Made by a program: the position numbers and the translations under genes. The notes beneath the pieces are model-generated. The model was not told the DNA's origin. It saw nothing but the letters and a program-made list of their open reading frames with translations, and did no database searches. From Candidatus Faecalibacterium faecigallinarum (GTDB lineage: Bacteria > Bacillota > Clostridia > Oscillospirales > Ruminococcaceae), in NCBI GenBank assembly GCA_019119685.1, contig DWWN01000034.1:1-40431 (forward strand): a stretch of DNA of 40,431 bases. The letters run 5' to 3'. Positions 10,270-18,625 of the stretch are shown here, in pieces (positions within the stretch are counted from its first letter, which is position 1; every line of letters begins with the position of its first letter).

Positions 10270-10692
10270 ATGCCTTTGAATGGATACAAGTCCCTTTGCC
10301 AGGAGCAGCAGGCTATTATTGTCAGTTCTGAGCAGGGACGGCAACACCGAGCGATCAATTCTGACAGGTGTTTTGTCACCCACTATCAAATTGACGGGGC
10401 TGTTATTCGGACCGGTTTGCGCTGTGATTATCTTTTGATAAATGAGGACAAATCCGATGCCTATTTGATTGAACTCAAGGGCACTGACATCGTACATGCG
10501 GTAGACCAGCTGGAGGCCACTGCCCAGACTCTGAAACAGGCATTGCAAAACTATCATATCAAGTACCGTCTTGTACACACAAAAGCCAGAACCCATGCTC
10601 TCATGGAAACAAAATTCATAAAGTTCCGTCAACGCCATGGTAAACCGGGAGAGTTCCTTCATAGAGAGAACACGCTGGAAGAAACCATCTGA
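10270..10692 (+). CDS. small protein with PD-(D/E)XK nuclease-like motif, partner of the ATPase
   Basis: A 140-residue protein not matched to any named family. The central segment has Asp53 in RCDYLLINED and Glu68-x-Lys70 in YLIELKG, the D...ExK arrangement of PD-(D/E)XK nucleases, followed by a helix with VDQLEATAQTLKQAL. There is no signal peptide or membrane segment. It starts 2 nt after the ATPase stop, with the AAAGGAG site inside the ATPase gene. A small nuclease coupled to an AAA_15-like ATPase resembles the logic of PARIS, Septu and OLD systems, but it lacks an evident Toprim or HNH motif. Nuclease activity and a role in defence are inference; it could instead be a regulatory or DNA-binding partner. 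Confidence 0.7.
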   Translation: MPLNGYKSLCQEQQAIIVSSEQGRQHRAINSDRCFVTHYQIDGAVIRTGLRCDYLLINEDKSDAYLIELKGTDIVHAVDQLEATAQTLKQALQNYHIKYRLVHTKARTHALMETKFIKFRQRHGKPGEFLHRENTLEETI

Positions 10693-10790
10693 ATGCTCGC
10701 ATGGACAGCAACGCCAGATCGCTTTGCGTTCAACAAAAGTTCAACTCTTTCACAACAACGCATAAGAAGGCTTGCAGAAGCAGAAAAAGA

Positions 10791-10823
10791 AAATTGGCAT
10801 AAACGTAGTGTTCATGCCAATTT
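10791..10823. repeat. 10-bp perfect inverted repeat beside the tRNA scar
   Basis: AAATTGGCAT (10791-10800) is repeated inverted at 10814-10823 around a 13-nt loop, about 40 bp before the tRNA-Arg fragment. It could be a weak terminator for the ATPase/nuclease pair or an arm-type site of a former integrase. Confidence 0.5.
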
Positions 10824-10861
10824 ACAAAATGTCACAAGAAATCTTGAAAGGGCCAAGAGGC

Positions 10862-10908
10862 GACTACGAATCAGTAGGCCGGGGGTTCGAGTCCCTTCCA
10901 TCGCACCA
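10862..10908 (+). other. 3' half of tRNA-Arg(ACG): probable attachment-site scar
   Basis: From the anticodon loop CTACGAA onward the sequence reads as a tRNA: half of the anticodon stem (TCAGT), variable loop, TTCGAGT T-loop with its stem, acceptor strand CCATCGC, discriminator A and an encoded CCA. The bases to the left cannot complete the anticodon stem or supply a D arm. Tyrosine integrases commonly recombine at this point and leave such a 3' copy at one end of the inserted element. The intact tRNA should lie at the other end or elsewhere. It is followed by the tRNA's own terminator, so the native chromosome resumes to the right. No integrase gene is visible. Confidence 0.7.
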
Positions 10909-10914
10909 AAAAAT

Positions 10915-10946
10915 GCCGTAAGACCGAAAGGTCTTGCGGCTTTTTT
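10915..10946 (+). terminator. intrinsic terminator after the tRNA-Arg fragment
   Basis: An 11-bp stem with one G-T pair and a GAAA tetraloop (10915-10925 with 10930-10940) is followed by six T residues. It starts 6 nt after the CCA, as expected for a tRNA terminator. Confidence 0.9.
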
Positions 10947-11025
10947 GTTTGTTCCGCCCGGGCGGGAATGTTGGCGCGGCAGAGGCGGCGGATTTTGCAC
11001 GCCCTGGCGCGGCAGAAGGCAAAAA

Positions 11026-11068
11026 GGCTGGCGGACGGCGCGATCGGCGCGCGTCTGCCGGCCTTTTG
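11026..11068 (+). terminator. second GC-rich hairpin with T tail
   Basis: GGCTGGCGGACG pairs with CGTCTGCCGGCC (G-T pairs included), enclosing a short GCGCG/CGCGC stem, and TTTTGTT follows. The rest of the gap 10947-11167 is G/C-rich and shows no gene. Confidence 0.55.
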
Positions 11069-11095
11069 TTCGTGCATTTGAGGGTGTGCTTTGCA

Positions 11096-11140
11096 CAAAA
11101 AGGCCCCTCCGGGCGGCCGGCTGGGGCCGCACAGAGGGGC
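11096..11140 (-). terminator. terminator of the mannan operon
   Basis: GCCCCTC and GAGGGGC (11103-11109 and 11134-11140) bracket a second G/C-rich stem. On the minus strand a CTTTTTGTG tail follows, ending transcription from the gene at 11851-11168. Confidence 0.65.
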
Positions 11141-11167
11141 GCTGGAGGGAGGAAAGGGACGCTTGAT

Positions 11168-11851
11168 TCAGGGGGCGGCGGTTAGGACTGACCACAAGCG
11201 GTCGTCCCGCTCCAGAGCGGGCGAATCCTCCGCCCCTTCGGTGATGCAGCGGGCCAGGTACCACGCGCCTTCCGGCGGCGGGGCCAGCCCTTCCAGAAGG
11301 GTGGCACCGGCCGGCAGGGCAAAGTCCTCGATCCGCACCACGTCGCCGGGCTGGGGGTCGCCCCCGTCCAGATAGCGGAAACAGCCGTACATCTGTTCCA
11401 GCCCGGCGGGGTCGTCCACCAGAAAGAGGGTGCTCTCGCCAAGGTAAAAGGCCGCGTTCAGCTTTTCCTGGCTGGACTCCATCAGGCGGGCGAAGTCCCC
11501 GCCCTCCTGCATGGCCGAAAGGTCCAGCCAGATGCTGTTGACTTCCACCGTTATCCGGCCGTCCCCGTTCTCGTCCAAGCCCACCGCTTCCAGCTGGGCC
11601 TGCACCTGTTCCAGCAGTTCCGGGGCGGGGTCGGTGCGGCTGACCACCGTCACCACATAGTCGGGCCGGACGGCGGTCAGGTTCTGCCAGGCGTACCAGC
11701 CGGCAGCCAGCAGGGCGGCCAGGATCAGGGCCACATAATACCAGTGATAATGCCACCAGTTGGCCCGGCGCTCTTGCGGGGTCAGCACCCGGGGCGGTTC
11801 CTGGACCAGGTCCTCGGGACGGATGTTCCGTTCATAACGATAGGAAGCCAT
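11168..11851 (-). CDS. single-pass membrane protein of unknown function, last gene of the mannan operon
   Basis: A 227-residue protein that I do not recognise. Residues 1-35 are cytoplasmic in character (MASYRYERNIRPEDL, then RRANWWHYHWYY). One hydrophobic segment, VALILAALLAAGWYAW, lies at about 39-54, and the remaining 170 residues would be outside the membrane. DENGDGRITVE near 93 is an EF-hand-like calcium loop. The C-terminal part is rich in Asp, Glu and Pro. There is no cleavable signal peptide or lipobox. It starts 26 nt after manA and ends at a terminator, so it is co-transcribed with mannose metabolism genes. That may be position rather than shared function. Confidence 0.75.
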   Translation of the reverse strand: MASYRYERNIRPEDLVQEPPRVLTPQERRANWWHYHWYYVALILAALLAAGWYAWQNLTAVRPDYVVTVVSRTDPAPELLEQVQAQLEAVGLDENGDGRITVEVNSIWLDLSAMQEGGDFARLMESSQEKLNAAFYLGESTLFLVDDPAGLEQMYGCFRYLDGGDPQPGDVVRIEDFALPAGATLLEGLAPPPEGAWYLARCITEGAEDSPALERDDRLWSVLTAAP

Positions 11852-11877
11852 GCTGCTACTACTCCTTGCTGTTTAGT

Positions 11878-12810
11878 TCACACCCGTGTCACCAGACACT
11901 TGAGGCCGTCGCCTTCCAGCCTGCACTGGCCGGCGCCTGCCGGGATGAACAGGCTCTCCCCTTTGCGGAGGGACATGGACTCGTCCCCTTCCCAAAGGGC
12001 GCCCGTGCCTTCCAGCACCAGCACCGAGACGAACGACTCGGGGCCGCAGTCCAGGGTGAAACGGCCCTCCATCACGTCCACCGTGAAGTAGGGGCACTGG
12101 GCCAGATGGCCGTGGAAGTCGGGGTCGGGCTGGGGCGGGGTGCGCTGGGTCACTTCCAGGGCCTGCTGGATGTGCAGCTGACGGGGCTTGCCGTCGGCAC
12201 CCACCCGGCCGTAGTCGTAGATGCGGTAGGTCACGTTGGAATTCTGCTGGATCTCAGCCACCACGATCCCCTTGCGGATGGCGTGGAGGGTGCCCGCCGG
12301 GATGAAGAACAGGTCCCCTTTTTCCACCGGGACGGCGTTCAGCACCTCGGTCAGGGTGTTGTCCTGGATGCGCTGCTGGAACTCCTCCCGGCTGATCTGA
12401 TGCTGGAAGCCGTAGTAGAGGGTTGCGCCCGGCTCGCAGTCCAGGACGTACCACATCTCGGTCTTGCCGAACTGGTGCTCGTGCGCCAGGGCGTACTCGT
12501 TGGAGGGGTGCACCTGGATGGACAGGTCCCCCTTGGCGTCGATGAACTTGGCCAGGATGGGGAAATCCGTGAACTTTTCGCAGTCGGCGCCCAGGCAGCC
12601 GGGGCCTTTTTCCTGGATGTACTCCGGCAGGGTCTTGCCTGCCAGGGGGCCGGTGGCCACCACGCTGGGCCCGTCCGGGTGGCAGGACAGCACCCAGGCT
12701 TCGGCCAGCGGGTGCAGCTGGCTCTGGATGCCGTAGTCCTGCCGCAGCTTTTCGCCGCCCCACAGATAATCTTTGCAGGCGGGGGTCAGTTTGATCGTTT
12801 CCATCTTCAA
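11878..12810 (-). CDS. manA: mannose-6-phosphate isomerase, class I
   Basis: A 310-residue zinc enzyme that interconverts mannose-6-phosphate and fructose-6-phosphate, delivering mannose from the upstream phosphorylases and mutase into glycolysis. KDYLWGGEKLRQDYG opens the protein. The metal-site region reads LSIQVHPSNEYALAHEHQFGKTE in two parts at about residues 97-119, with the usual His, Glu and further His in FIPAGTLHAI near 172. The short form, lacking the long insert of the eukaryotic enzyme, is usual in Firmicutes. The gene lies 18 nt downstream of the phosphohexomutase gene in one operon. Confidence 0.95.
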   Translation of the reverse strand: MKMETIKLTPACKDYLWGGEKLRQDYGIQSQLHPLAEAWVLSCHPDGPSVVATGPLAGKTLPEYIQEKGPGCLGADCEKFTDFPILAKFIDAKGDLSIQVHPSNEYALAHEHQFGKTEMWYVLDCEPGATLYYGFQHQISREEFQQRIQDNTLTEVLNAVPVEKGDLFFIPAGTLHAIRKGIVVAEIQQNSNVTYRIYDYGRVGADGKPRQLHIQQALEVTQRTPPQPDPDFHGHLAQCPYFTVDVMEGRFTLDCGPESFVSVLVLEGTGALWEGDESMSLRKGESLFIPAGAGQCRLEGDGLKCLVTRV

Positions 12811-12828
12811 ATACCTTCTTTGCCCGGC

Positions 12829-14517
12829 TCAGCCCTGCAGCATCTTGGCGGCAGCCTGGGCCAGGGTCTCATTGATCTGGTCGGCGCCGGCCTCGTCGGG
12901 GGCCACAGCGGACAGATACACCTTGATCTTGGGTTCGGTGCCGGAGGGGCGCACCATCAGCTTGGCGCCGCCCTCCAGCCGGAATTCGAGCACGTCGGCG
13001 GCGGGCAGGCCGGTGCCTTCGGCGTTGTAGTCCACCACGGACGTTACCTGCAGCCCGCCGATCTGGGCGGGAGGCTGGGCGCGCAGGCCGGCCATCAGGG
13101 CCTGCATGGTGTGCATCCCCTTCTCGCCCTCAAAGGCGAAGCTCTCCAGCCGGTTGCGGTAGCAGCCGAATTCTGCGTACAGCTTTTCGATGGCGTCCAG
13201 CAGGGTCATGCCCTGCTGGGCGTACCAGGCGGCGGCCTCGCACACCAGCAGGGTGGCGTTCACCGCGTCCTTGTCCCGCACATGGGCCCCGGACAGGTAG
13301 CCGTAGCTCTCCTCAAAGCCGAAGATATAGCGGTCAGCCTCCCCGGCGGCTTCCAGCAGGCCGATCTGCTCGCCGATGAATTTGAAGCCGGTGAGGGTGC
13401 GCCGCAGTTCCACCCCGTACTTGGCGGCCACCGGCGTGGCCATGTCGGTGGAGACGATGGTGGTCACTGCCACGGGGCGCGCCGGCATGGTGCCGCGGGC
13501 GATGCGGGTGCGGCAGATATAGTCCAGCAGGATGATGCCCATCTCATTGCCGGTGATCAGGCGGTAGCCGCCCTTGCCGTCGGGGACGGCGGTGCCGCAG
13601 CGGTCGCAGTCAGGGTCGGTGCCCAGCAGCAGGTCGGGCTTGACTTTGTCGCACAGTTCCAGGCCCTTCTGCATAGCCTCGCGGATCTCGGGGTTGGGGT
13701 AAGGGCAGGTGGGGAAATTCCCGTCCGGCTTTTCCTGCTCGGGCACCACCGTCACATGGGTAACGCCCAGCTTGGCCAGCAGCTTTTTCACGCATTCCAG
13801 GCCGCTGCCGTTGAGGGGGGTGTAGACCAGCTTCAGGTCCGCGATGCCCGCGCCGTCCCCCACCCGCTGGGCGTAAACGGCGTCCACAAAGGCGTCGAGG
13901 CAGGCTTCCTCACAGTAGACGATGCGGCCGTCCGCCAGGGCTGCGTCAAAATCAGCGGGCTGCACCGCAAAGCAGTCCACCGCGGCGATGGCCTTCTGGA
14001 TCTGGTTCGCGGCTTCCAGGGTGATCTGGCAGCCGTCGGACCCGTAGACTTTGTAGCCGTTGTACTTGGCGGGGTTGTGGCTGGCGGTGACGCAGACGCC
14101 CGCGCCGCAGCCATAGTACCGCACCGCCCAGGACAGGGCGGGGGTGGGTTCCAGCCGGGGGTACAGGTAGGCGGTGATGCCGTTGGCCGCCAGCACACAG
14201 GCGGTCTCGCGGGCAAAGACGTCGCTCTTGATGCGGCTGTCGTAGCCGATGGCCGCCTTTTTGGGCAGGCCGGAGGCGTTCAGGTAATCGGCCAGGCCTT
14301 GGGTGGCCTTGCGGATGTTGTAGACGTTCATCCGGTTGGCGCCCGCCCCGATGACGCCCCGCAGGCCGCCGGTGCCAAAGGCCAGCTCGCGGTAAAACCG
14401 GTCGGTGATCGCTTCCTCGTCCCCCTGGATGGAGGCGAGCTCGGCGGCCAGGTCCTCCGGCAGGCCGGGCTGGACCCGCCAGTCGTCGTAGGTAGCGGCA
14501 ATGCGCGGTTCAAGCAT
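12829..14517 (-). CDS. phosphoglucomutase/phosphomannomutase
   Basis: A 562-residue alpha-D-phosphohexomutase that converts sugar-1-phosphates to sugar-6-phosphates. The phosphoserine Ser146 lies in VTASHNPAKYNGYK, the magnesium loop is GTDPDCDRCG, the sugar-binding loop is FGFEESYGYLSG and the phosphate-binding end is RPSGTEPKIKVY. In this operon it would convert the mannose-1-phosphate made by the GH130 phosphorylases to mannose-6-phosphate for ManA; it probably also handles glucose-1-phosphate. The gene starts 23 nt after GH36 and ends 18 nt before manA. Its preference for mannose is inferred from context. Confidence 0.93.
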   Translation of the reverse strand: MLEPRIAATYDDWRVQPGLPEDLAAELASIQGDEEAITDRFYRELAFGTGGLRGVIGAGANRMNVYNIRKATQGLADYLNASGLPKKAAIGYDSRIKSDVFARETACVLAANGITAYLYPRLEPTPALSWAVRYYGCGAGVCVTASHNPAKYNGYKVYGSDGCQITLEAANQIQKAIAAVDCFAVQPADFDAALADGRIVYCEEACLDAFVDAVYAQRVGDGAGIADLKLVYTPLNGSGLECVKKLLAKLGVTHVTVVPEQEKPDGNFPTCPYPNPEIREAMQKGLELCDKVKPDLLLGTDPDCDRCGTAVPDGKGGYRLITGNEMGIILLDYICRTRIARGTMPARPVAVTTIVSTDMATPVAAKYGVELRRTLTGFKFIGEQIGLLEAAGEADRYIFGFEESYGYLSGAHVRDKDAVNATLLVCEAAAWYAQQGMTLLDAIEKLYAEFGCYRNRLESFAFEGEKGMHTMQALMAGLRAQPPAQIGGLQVTSVVDYNAEGTGLPAADVLEFRLEGGAKLMVRPSGTEPKIKVYLSAVAPDEAGADQINETLAQAAAKMLQG

Positions 14518-14540
14518 AGTGCAACTCTCCTTTCAGATGG

Positions 14541-16706
14541 TCATACCCGGTGCAGATACCAGATGCAGGCGGGGGTCTGGCCGCGGGGCCCCGGCAGGGG
14601 CAGGCCCAGGGCCATCAGCTGCGCGCCGGTATACTGCACGCCCTGCTCGTCCTCGTAGACGGCGGCGGGGTCCAGCCCCTGCAAGGGCAGGCGGGGCAGG
14701 CTGTTCATGCTGGCGGTGCCATGGCTGCCGCTCAGCGCGTCGCCCACCGCAAAGACGGCCGCCTCGCTGCCGTCCGGCGCGGCGATCATCCAGGCTGCGC
14801 CCAGCGCAGAGGCGTCGGGGCCGGCCAGGCGGTAGAGGTCGCCGCCCCGCAGCAGGCCGCCGTGGGCCCGGTACCAGGCCACATAGGGCCGCAGGGCTTC
14901 CAGTTCTTCCGGGGTGTAGGTGGTCAGGTCCAGCTCAAAGCCGAAGGTGCCCGACAGGGCCGCCGCCATCCGCGCCTCGGTGGTGGAGATGTGGCCGTTG
15001 CAGTGGTTGGGCACGGTGGAAAAGTGGGCCCCCATGACGCAGCCGGGATAGAACAAACTGGTGCCGTACTGGATCAGCAGGCGGGCCCGGGCGTCGGTGT
15101 TGTCACTGCACCAGATCTGGGGGCTGTAGTACAGCATCCCGCAGTCGAAGCGGGCGCCGCCGCCTGCGCAGTTTTCCAGCAGCAGGCCGGGGAAGGTCTC
15201 GGTGACGCGGCGCTGCAGCTCGTACACCCCCATCACATACCGGTGGTATACCTCGCCCTGACGGGCCGCGGGCAAAGCCGCGCTGTACACGTTGGCCAGC
15301 GAGCGGTTCATGTCCCATTTGAGGTACTTGATGGGGCAGCTGCGCAGCACCCGTTCCAGCTGCTGCCAGATGCCGTCCACCACTTCCTCGCGGCTGAAGT
15401 CCAGGGTGTACTGCTGGCGGATCTCCAGGGGGCGGCGGCCCGGGACCACAAACGCCCAGTCGGGATGGGCCTTGTACAGATCGCTGTTGGGGCTGACCGC
15501 CTCCGGCTCCACCCACAGGCCCAGCTCCAGGCCCATCTCGTTCAGCCTGCGGCACAGGCCGGGCAGGCCGTCGGGCAGTTTGGCCTTGTCCTCTACCCAG
15601 TCGCCCAGGCTGGAAGAAGTGTCGTTCCGGCCCTTGAACCAGCCGTCGTCCAGCACGAACAGGTCGATGTCGGCCTTTCGGGCGGCGGCGGCCAGCTCCA
15701 GCAGCTTCGCTTCGTCAAAGTCGAAGTAGCAGGCTTCCCAGCTGTTCAGCAGCACCGGACGGGGCGCGTTCATGTCCTGCCAGCGGGGCGCCAGCAGCCG
15801 GGTGCGGATGGCGGTGTGGAACCGGCGGCTCATCTCCCCCAGGCCGTGCTGGGCGTAGACCATGGCCACCTCCGGGGCGGCGAAGCTCTCGCCGGGCGCG
15901 AGGGTCCAGTGGAAGTGGTAGGGATGGATGCCCATGACCAGCCGCTGGCCCGCGTCGGCCCGCTCGGCCTCGATCAGGAAGTTGCCGCTGTACACGAAGG
16001 CAAACCCCCAGCAGTCGCCGTTCGTCTCGGTGGTGTCGGGGCGGCACAGGGCGATGGCGGGGTTGTGGGCGTGGCCGGGCACCCCGCGGATGCTGCCCAC
16101 GCTCTGGATGCCGCAGCGCAGGGGCGCGCGCTCAGGGGTGCGCTCGGCGGCCCAGGTGCCGTTCAGGGTGATGAGGTCCAGGCTGCCGGGGGCGTAGTCC
16201 ATGCACAGGGACGCCGCCTTGTGCAGCGTCAGGGGCTGGGAACCCGCGTTTTTGTACACCGCCGTGCGGGTGATGAGGTCCTCTTTTTCATAGACCGAGT
16301 AGCGCAGCTCCACTTCCAGCCCAAACACATCCCGCAGGGTGACGGACAGGGTCTGGACGTCTGCCCCGCCCCGGAAGGCGGGCAGGCCCGGCAGGGCCGG
16401 CTTGCCGGGCAGGACCGCCGCGCCCGCAAACACCAGCTCTGCCGCCTCGGTGCCGTCGGCATATTCGGGCACACAGGGCGGGGTGCGGTTGTCCGCCGTG
16501 CCCGGGGCCGACCACTCTTTGGGCAGCAGGTCGGTCCAGCAGCCGGGGTCCCCGTGGGCGGCCCGGCCGTCGGTCAGGTCGGGCGCGCGGTCGGGCAGGC
16601 GGGCGCCGTAGTAGGTGTGCAGCAGCATCCCGTCGGGCCCCACCGACATCTGATAGCTGGTGTGGGCGGTGTGCAGGGTGTAACAGGTTTCAGAGTGTAC
16701 GATCAT
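14541..16706 (-). CDS. alpha-galactosidase, GH36
   Basis: A 721-residue cytoplasmic alpha-galactosidase that removes galactose side groups from imported galacto(gluco)manno-oligosaccharides. The N-terminal half is a beta-sandwich and the (beta/alpha)8 barrel begins near residue 340. FVLDDGWFKGRND, GLWVEPEAVSPNSDLY and the nucleophile Asp465 in LKWDMNRSL are clear. The acid/base Asp535 lies in WCSDNTDA. The length matches the bacterial tetrameric GH36 group. The ATG overlaps the stop of the preceding DUF624 gene by 4 nt (ATGA), indicating translational coupling. There is no signal peptide, fitting intracellular processing after ABC import. Confidence 0.95.
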   Translation of the reverse strand: MIVHSETCYTLHTAHTSYQMSVGPDGMLLHTYYGARLPDRAPDLTDGRAAHGDPGCWTDLLPKEWSAPGTADNRTPPCVPEYADGTEAAELVFAGAAVLPGKPALPGLPAFRGGADVQTLSVTLRDVFGLEVELRYSVYEKEDLITRTAVYKNAGSQPLTLHKAASLCMDYAPGSLDLITLNGTWAAERTPERAPLRCGIQSVGSIRGVPGHAHNPAIALCRPDTTETNGDCWGFAFVYSGNFLIEAERADAGQRLVMGIHPYHFHWTLAPGESFAAPEVAMVYAQHGLGEMSRRFHTAIRTRLLAPRWQDMNAPRPVLLNSWEACYFDFDEAKLLELAAAARKADIDLFVLDDGWFKGRNDTSSSLGDWVEDKAKLPDGLPGLCRRLNEMGLELGLWVEPEAVSPNSDLYKAHPDWAFVVPGRRPLEIRQQYTLDFSREEVVDGIWQQLERVLRSCPIKYLKWDMNRSLANVYSAALPAARQGEVYHRYVMGVYELQRRVTETFPGLLLENCAGGGARFDCGMLYYSPQIWCSDNTDARARLLIQYGTSLFYPGCVMGAHFSTVPNHCNGHISTTEARMAAALSGTFGFELDLTTYTPEELEALRPYVAWYRAHGGLLRGGDLYRLAGPDASALGAAWMIAAPDGSEAAVFAVGDALSGSHGTASMNSLPRLPLQGLDPAAVYEDEQGVQYTGAQLMALGLPLPGPRGQTPACIWYLHRV

Positions 16707-17413
16707 GTAAGGTCATCCTCTCCATCGGTTTGTTCTTCTTCAAAGGGGTCGCGAAAGGGGTCGCGGGGCGGCTCGGGCTTGCGGCCGGCCTGTTCCATCC
16801 GGGCCACCGCCGGGCGCATCAGGGCCGCCATCCCCAGGGCGGTGACCGAGCCGCCCGCCAGGAACAGGGGCAGCAGCAGATATACAAACCAGCCCGGGGC
16901 CAGGACCCACAGCAGGGGCATCCAGGCCAGCAGCGCCAGGATGCCCACCGTGGGCAGAAGGTTTGCCACTGTCATCCGGGCGCCGTCCAGCAGGGCCAGC
17001 AGCCCGTGCCGGTAGGTGAAGCGGGCCAGCAGGGCCAGCCCCCAGCACCCGCAGCAGCACACCCCTGCCAGCAGCAGGAAGGAGGCCGCGGCCAGCAGGC
17101 CGGTGAACACATCGTCCTGTGCGGAGGCCGCCCGCAGCCCGGCCAGCGCGGCGATGCCCGCCGCCAGCACCACCAGCCACAGGGCGGTGGCCTGCTTGAA
17201 GTCCCGCCGGAAGGCTTTGAAAAAGCCAGATGCCGTCCGGTAGTCCTCCCCGGCCACGATCTTGTGGACGATGGCGAACAGGGCCAGGGTGGAGGCCCCC
17301 GCCGTCACCACCGGCAGGCAGCAGAGCAGCCACAGGATGTTCAGGACCACAAGATCCCCTATCGCGCCCATCAGGCGGAAAAACGGGTTGTCGATCGAGC
17401 TTGACTTTTTCAT
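16703..17413 (-). CDS. DUF624/YesL-family membrane protein
   Basis: A 236-residue protein with four to five hydrophobic segments and the family-typical start NPFFRLMGAIGDLVVLNILW, followed by LLCCLPVVTAGAST. YesL-like proteins are regularly encoded beside sugar ABC importers and glycosidases in Firmicutes; their function is not established and may be accessory to transport. The C-terminal tail is charged (RKPEPPRDPFRDPFEEE). The gene lies between GH130_1 (21-nt gap) and GH36 (4-nt overlap), so it is made with the mannan enzymes. Confidence 0.88.
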   Translation of the reverse strand: MKKSSSIDNPFFRLMGAIGDLVVLNILWLLCCLPVVTAGASTLALFAIVHKIVAGEDYRTASGFFKAFRRDFKQATALWLVVLAAGIAALAGLRAASAQDDVFTGLLAAASFLLLAGVCCCGCWGLALLARFTYRHGLLALLDGARMTVANLLPTVGILALLAWMPLLWVLAPGWFVYLLLPLFLAGGSVTALGMAALMRPAVARMEQAGRKPEPPRDPFRDPFEEEQTDGEDDLT

Positions 17414-17434
17414 GGCGGTTCCTTTCCGGGGATG

Positions 17435-18625
17435 TTATTTCTCGAGGGACGCAAGATAGGCGCTGTTCCGGTCGATCAGGGCGCAGCGCTGGGCCACGCA
17501 GTCACAGCTGCGCAGCGGGTCGGACGGGGTGTGGAACGCAAAGTCCAGCAGGCGCTCCACCGTGGTGCTGGCCACGTGCAGCCGGGTGTCGCTGGCGGCG
17601 TAGTAGATGTACACTTCGCCGTTGTCCCGGGCGATGGCCCCGTTGGTGAACACCACGTTGGACACGTCCCCTATCCGCTCCCAGCCGCGGGGCGCGATCA
17701 GGAAGCCGGAGGGCTCGGCGATCACCTTCCAGGGCTCGTGCAGGTCGGTGACAAAGACGTAGACCACATACCGCAGGCCGGCGGCGGTGTTGCGCACGCC
17801 GTGGGCGATGTGCAGCCAGCCTTTTTCGGTCTTGATGGGAGGCGCGCCCTCGCCGTTCTTGGCCTCGGTGATGGTGTGGTAGCGCCGGGGGCTGGTGATG
17901 ATCTCCTCGTCGATGACGGGGTGGGTGATGTCCTCGCACAGGCCGAAGCCAATGCCGCCGCTCGAGCCGGTGTCGATGAAGTCGTCCATGGGGCGGGTGT
18001 AGAAGGCGTACTTGCCGTTCACGAAGGCGGGCAGCAGGTCCACATTGCGCTGCTGGGGGCTGCGCAGGGTGACGAGGTTGGGCAGCCGCTCCCAGGTCTT
18101 GAGGTCCCGGGTGCGGACGATGCCTGCGGCGGCCACGGCGGCGGACAGGTCGGGGTTCGACTTGTCCTTGCTCTCGGAGCAGAACACGCCGTAGATCCAG
18201 CCGTCCTCGTGTTTGGTCAGCCGCATATCATAGACGTTGGTCTCGTCGGGGCAGGTGTCGGGCAGCTGGACGGGCTTGTCCCAGAAGCGGAAGCCGTCCA
18301 CCGGGGAGCCGCTCTCGGCCACCGCAAAAAAGCTCTTGCGGTCGTTGCCCTCCACCCGGGCCACCAGGTAGAACTTGCCATCCAGCTCGATGGCGCCGGC
18401 GTTGAATACGGCGTTGACTCCCAGCCGCTCCATAAAATAGGGGTTTGCGGCGGGGTCGAGGTCGAACCGCCACTCCAGGGGGATGTGCTCGCGGGTGAGG
18501 ACCGGGTACTCCCACCGGTCATAGATGCCGTTGTAAAAATCGCTCTTGCGGTTTTTGCGGGCCAGCAGGGCCTCCTGCAGGGCCTTCTGGCGCAGGTATT
18601 CGGGGTGCAGCTTACACTTCGACAT
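17435..18625 (-). CDS. 4-O-beta-D-mannosyl-D-glucose phosphorylase (GH130_1)
   Basis: A 396-residue phosphorylase that splits beta-mannosyl-1,4-glucose with phosphate into alpha-mannose-1-phosphate and glucose. [20 protein letters not shown] and the catalytic Asp133 in [13 protein letters not shown] are typical of the GH130_1 group. The N-terminal helix-rich extension (about 1-45) is also typical and supports oligomer formation. The start codon overlaps the end of the epimerase gene by 14 nt. That fits the pathway: the epimerase makes mannosyl-glucose from mannobiose and this enzyme phosphorolyses it. The subfamily was called from motif memory, not from a search. Confidence 0.92.
   Translation of the reverse strand: MSKCKLHPEYLRQKALQEALLARKNRKSDFYNGIYDRWEYPVLTREHIPLEWRFDLDPAANPYFMERLGVNAVFNAGAIELDGKFYLVARVEGNDRKSFFAVAESGSPVDGFRFWDKPVQLPDTCPDETNVYDMRLTKHEDGWIYGVFCSESKDKSNPDLSAAVAAAGIVRTRDLKTWERLPNLVTLRSPQQRNVDLLPAFVNGKYAFYTRPMDDFIDTGSSGGIGFGLCEDITHPVIDEEIITSPRRYHTITEAKNGEGAPPIKTEKGWLHIAHGVRNTAAGLRYVVYVFVTDLHEPWKVIAEPSGFLIAPRGWERIGDVSNVVFTNGAIARDNGEVYIYYAASDTRLHVASTTVERLLDFAFHTPSDPLRSCDCVAQRCALIDRNSAYLASLEK

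Noticed and set aside
8999-10692. Assignment of the ATPase pair to PARIS
   Set aside because: The ATPase is of a similar class, but the partner is short and shows an ExK motif rather than the Toprim E and DxD residues of AriB.
10693-11166. A coding gene spanning the tRNA-Arg fragment
   Set aside because: It would run through the tRNA 3' half and two terminators, and the translation is Arg/Gly-rich without motifs.
6584-11167. Integrase, recombinase or transposase belonging to the tRNA-flanked block
   Set aside because: Both strands were read for typical domains and none was recognised; the ORF fragments in the gaps are too short and lack motifs.
11866-14658. A 930-codon plus-strand open frame, and a similar 821-codon one at 14550-17015
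   Set aside because: They are antisense to manA, the phosphohexomutase, GH36 and DUF624, have low-complexity Gly/Ala/Gln-rich translations and no family resemblance. Such shadows are common in GC-rich DNA.
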